DNA of 64,000 nucleotides from an uncultured Clostridia bacterium (GTDB taxonomy: Bacteria; Bacillota; Clostridia; TANB77; CAG-508), in NCBI GenBank assembly GCA_934129895.1, contig CAKOWY010000002.1, positions 131,991-195,990 of the forward strand, written 5' to 3'. This document shows, piece by piece, positions 61,412-64,000 of the stretch (positions within the stretch are counted from its first letter, which is position 1; every line of letters begins with the position of its first letter). The position numbers were made by a program, and so were the translations under genes. The notes beneath the pieces are model-generated. The model made no database searches. It worked only from the letters and a program-made list of their open reading frames with translations, and was not told where the DNA came from.

Positions 61412-61735
61412 TTGAAGAGCTTTTATGGAAGTATATTTATAAATCGAGACGAATTAAGAGAAGCTGGAATAGGATATCCAATAAAAGTAGAATACTACAA
61501 AATAACAAATGATGAAGAAAGGATTAAAAGAAATAAGCCAACTTACGGAATACAAGTTATAAAAACAGAATATAAAGATAAAGTTGGAGTAGAACAAAGT
61601 AAAATAGAACATATAACAAATAATGAAAGAGAAATAGAAAAAATATTAGCACAAATAAAAAAATGTGAAGTCACACCAGTTGGACTTGAGGATGTTGTTA
61701 TTGAAATAGAAGAAAAAATAAATTCGCGATTTTAA
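61412..61735 (+). CDS. Small conserved protein (DUF6514-like)
   Basis: 107 aa if translation starts at the TTG at 61412, nine bases behind GGGGAGG. An ATG at 61373 would give 120 aa but has no site, and GGGGAGG lies after it. The C-terminal pattern IEKILAQIKKCEVTPVGLED followed by VVIEIEEK resembles small Clostridia proteins of the DUF6514 group. Function unknown. A short perfect hairpin follows, and topA comes next. Confidence 0.6.
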   Translation: MKSFYGSIFINRDELREAGIGYPIKVEYYKITNDEERIKRNKPTYGIQVIKTEYKDKVGVEQSKIEHITNNEREIEKILAQIKKCEVTPVGLEDVVIEIEEKINSRF

Positions 61736-61737
61736 TG

Positions 61738-61762
61738 ATGGTATAGGAAAAACCTATACCAT
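61738..61762 (+). terminator. Hairpin after the DUF6514-like gene
   Basis: ATGGTATAGG pairs perfectly with CCTATACCAT around five A. There is no long T run, so termination may be partial. Confidence 0.5.
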
Positions 61763-61798
61763 ATTATATGTAAAAAATAATTTTAAAGATAAAAGCTC

Positions 61799-61827
61799 TT
61801 GTCAAAAAAGAAAAAATAAGTTACAAT
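61799..61827 (+). promoter_or_regulatory. Promoter of topA
   Basis: TTGTCA (61799-61804), 17-base spacer, TACAAT (61822-61827), about 38 bases before the topA ATG. Confidence 0.65.
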
Positions 61828-61864
61828 ACCAAAGAAAAAAGTATGGAGAAGGGAGAAAAAGAAT

Positions 61865-63844
61865 ATGGCAGATAAATTAATAATAGTAGAATCACCAGCA
61901 AAAGCTAATACAATAAAAAAATTCTTAGGTGGAAATACAAAGGTTGTAGCATCAATGGGACATATTCGAGACTTACCAAAATCTAAATTAGGAATAGATA
62001 TAGAACATAACTTTGAACCTGAATATATAAATATAAGAGGAAAAGGAGATTTAATAAAATCATTAAAAAAAGATGCTAAATCATCAAAAAAAGTATATTT
62101 AGCAACTGACCCTGACCGTGAGGGAGAAGCAATAGCATGGCATTTGGCTCAAATATTAGATATAGAATTGGATAAAGCAACAAGGGTTACATTTAATGAA
62201 ATTACAAAAAACGCTGTACAGAAAGCAATAAAAGAACCAAGAACTATTGATATAAATCTTGTAAATGCTCAACAGGCGAGAAGAGTACTAGATAGAATAG
62301 TAGGATATAAAATAAGCCCAGTTCTTTGGAAAAAAGTAAAGAGAGGATTATCAGCAGGAAGAGTGCAATCTGTTGCAGTAATGTTAATTGTTGATAGAGA
62401 AAATGAAATTGAAAAATTTATCCCAAAAGAATATTGGAATATATATGTTAAATTATTGGATAAAAAATCAGGAAAAACTTTTGAGGCAAAATATTATGGA
62501 AAAGATGAAAAGAAAAAAGAGATAAATAATAAACAAGAAGTTGAAAAAATAATTTCAGAACTTAAAGACGGTAAATTTATTGTAAAAGAAATAAAAAAAG
62601 GTGAAAAGAAAAGAAATCCAGCACCACCATTTACAACAAGTACAATGCAACAGGAAGCATCAAGAAAAATAGGCTTTTCATTAAAAAAGACTATGTCAGT
62701 TGCACAGGGATTATATGAAGGAGTTAAAATTCCAGAAAAAGGTACAGTGGGATTAATAACATATATGAGAACTGATTCAACAAGAATTTCAGAAGAAGCA
62801 AGAGCAACTTCAAAAGAATATATAGAAAAAAATTATGGAAAAGAGTATTATCAAAATAGATATTATAAAACAAATAAAGATGCCCAAGATGCACATGAAG
62901 CTATAAGACCAACTTATGCTGAATTGGAACCAGAAAAAATAAAAGATTCATTATCAAAGGATCAATATAAATTATACAAATTAATTTATAATAGATTTAT
63001 GGCAAGCCAAATGACAACTGCGATATATGATACAATTGGAGTTACAGTAGATGCGAATGGACATCAATTTAAAGCAAGTGGACAAAATATAAAGTTTAAA
63101 GGTTTTATGACTTTATATGTTGAAGGAACTGATGAAAAAGAAGAAGAAAGTGCAGAGATAATTCCGGACTTAACTGTAGATCAAGAATTGTCAAATGAAA
63201 AGATTGATTCAAAACAAAGCTTTACAGAGCCACCAGCAAGATATACTGAGGCAAGTCTAGTGAAAGTATTAGAAGAAAAAGGAATAGGTCGTCCTAGTAC
63301 ATATTCTCCAACAATAACTACAATATTAGAAAGAAGATATATAGAAAAAGAACAAAAACAATTAGTTCCAACAGAAATGGGAAAAATCGTTAATAAATTA
63401 TTGACAGAAAATTTTGCTGATATATTAGATGTTCAATTTACAGCGAATGTAGAAAATGAATTTGATAATATTGCAGAAGGCAAAGAAGATTGGAAGAAAA
63501 TGATAAGCGAATTTTATGGACCATTTGAAGCAAATGTTGAGAGAGTTGAAAAAGAATTAGAGCACGTAAAACTAGTTGATGAAGTTTCAGACATCCCATG
63601 TGATAAATGCGGTAGAATGATGGTATATAAATATGGTAGATATGGTAAATTCTTGGCATGTCCAGGATATCCTGAATGTAAGAATACAAAACCAATAATA
63701 GAAACAATAGATATACCTTGTCCAAAATGTGGAGGAGAAATTCAAGTGAGAAAGGCCAAAAATAAGAGAAAATATTATATATGTGAGAATAATCCAAAGT
63801 CATGTGATTATATTTCATGGAATAAGCCTAAAAAAGATGAATAA
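61865..63844 (+). CDS. topA: DNA topoisomerase I
   Basis: 659 aa. The TOPRIM domain shows LIIVESPAKANTIKK at the N-terminus and ATDPDREGEAIAWHL. The active-site Tyr is in TYMRTDSTRIS (about residue 300). A short C-terminal region has two zinc-finger-like pairs (IPCDKCGRMM with ACPGYPECK, and IPCPKCGGEI with a later CENNPKSC). The enzyme relaxes negative supercoils and is essential in most bacteria. The start is behind GAGAAGGGAG. A terminator overlaps the stop. Confidence 0.97.
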   Translation: MADKLIIVESPAKANTIKKFLGGNTKVVASMGHIRDLPKSKLGIDIEHNFEPEYINIRGKGDLIKSLKKDAKSSKKVYLATDPDREGEAIAWHLAQILDIELDKATRVTFNEITKNAVQKAIKEPRTIDINLVNAQQARRVLDRIVGYKISPVLWKKVKRGLSAGRVQSVAVMLIVDRENEIEKFIPKEYWNIYVKLLDKKSGKTFEAKYYGKDEKKKEINNKQEVEKIISELKDGKFIVKEIKKGEKKRNPAPPFTTSTMQQEASRKIGFSLKKTMSVAQGLYEGVKIPEKGTVGLITYMRTDSTRISEEARATSKEYIEKNYGKEYYQNRYYKTNKDAQDAHEAIRPTYAELEPEKIKDSLSKDQYKLYKLIYNRFMASQMTTAIYDTIGVTVDANGHQFKASGQNIKFKGFMTLYVEGTDEKEEESAEIIPDLTVDQELSNEKIDSKQSFTEPPARYTEASLVKVLEEKGIGRPSTYSPTITTILERRYIEKEQKQLVPTEMGKIVNKLLTENFADILDVQFTANVENEFDNIAEGKEDWKKMISEFYGPFEANVERVEKELEHVKLVDEVSDIPCDKCGRMMVYKYGRYGKFLACPGYPECKNTKPIIETIDIPCPKCGGEIQVRKAKNKRKYYICENNPKSCDYISWNKPKKDE

Positions 63845-63860
63845 TAAATTCATCTTTTTT
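63831..63860 (+). terminator. Terminator of topA
   Basis: AAAGATGAAT pairs with ATTCATCTTTTTT around a short loop that includes the stop codon. Confidence 0.85.
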
Positions 63861-63933
63861 CTCTATATATAATGTAGAAAAAATCCAAAGAAGTTTTAAG
63901 CAAAAAAATATTTAAAAAAATTGAAAAAAAGTA

Positions 63934-63962
63934 TTGACAAAAAACGACAACGGTGTTAAGAT
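63934..63962 (+). promoter_or_regulatory. Strong promoter at the right window edge
   Basis: TTGACA (63934-63939), 17-base spacer, TAAGAT (63957-63962). The gene it drives lies beyond the window. The near-consensus elements would suit a highly expressed unit such as an rRNA operon, but nothing inside the window shows which. Confidence 0.6.
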
Positions 63963-64000
63963 AGAAAACGTACCAAGCAACAGACAAAATATTTTGAATA

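Noticed and set aside
1..64000. CRISPR array
   Set aside because: I saw no set of regularly spaced, near-identical repeats with unique spacers, and no cas-like gene. The repeated sequences found are att cores, arm sites and a duplicated promoter.

Overview
The window is AT-rich (GC roughly in the upper twenties by eye), single-chromosome-like DNA of a low-GC Gram-positive anaerobe, most likely an uncultured gut member of the Clostridia (Bacillota). Support comes from strong AGGAGG-type ribosome binding sites, a LytR-CpsA-Psr protein, a D,D-carboxypeptidase, ComEA, a Spo0A-type regulator, a YkvI-like permease and a bile salt hydrolase.

Layout. (1) 1-17.0 kb is chromosomal backbone: a Gld-type ABC exporter operon (ATPase, permease, GldG-like), a YkvI-like permease, a DUF5711-like protein, CvpA, an LCP ligase, a D,D-carboxypeptidase, ComEA, a large membrane-anchored beta-helix protein, a histidine phosphatase, Maf, a Nudix enzyme, a YfcE-type phosphodiesterase, a membrane protein with a GT51-like domain, a glycosyltransferase and a GNAT acetyltransferase. 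(2) A frameshifted Cu/Zn superoxide dismutase lies at 17.5-18.0 kb. (3) 18.3-51.4 kb holds two related tandem integrative elements of about 16 kb each, bounded by three copies of a 17-bp core taken from the anticodon region of initiator tRNA. Both share a backbone in the same order: tyrosine integrase, cargo slot A, DUF6076-like protein, excisionase, replisome organizer, TnpV, mobilization genes, cargo slot B, small conserved 97-aa protein, attachment site. (4) 51.4-57.3 kb is backbone again: CYTH protein, peptide deformylase, a second histidine phosphatase, bile salt hydrolase, Nudix, a Nudix-methyltransferase fusion and dGTPase. (5) 57.5-64 kb holds initiator tRNA-fMet, a Spo0A-like response regulator, a 17-aa amphipathic peptide gene with its own terminator, a GHKL sensor kinase, two small conserved proteins, topA, and a strong promoter firing out of the window.

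The two elements are a defence island. Element 1 carries a KAP NTPase, a Gabija-like pair (OLD nuclease plus UvrD-like helicase) with a third PD-(D/E)XK gene, and a methyltransferase/nuclease pair. Element 2 carries an SMC/PrrC-like ATPase, a DpnII-type restriction-modification locus with an added Mrr-like nuclease, an AIPR-type abortive infection gene and a TrlF-type PHP-ATPase. Element 1 has a near-complete mobilization set with one nonsense codon in the relaxase. Element 2 has lost its DnaC-like gene and relaxase and keeps only a decayed MobC-like remnant. The integrase arm-site repeats differ between the elements but keep the same 11-bp spacing, so the integrases appear to have diverged in recognition.

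The least described system I can see is the regulator / micropeptide / sensor set at 57.7-60.5 kb. It looks like a possible peptide-signalling circuit. The regulator promoter carries an inverted repeat, and an 8-mer in that repeat also occurs in two duplicated defence-gene promoters of element 1.
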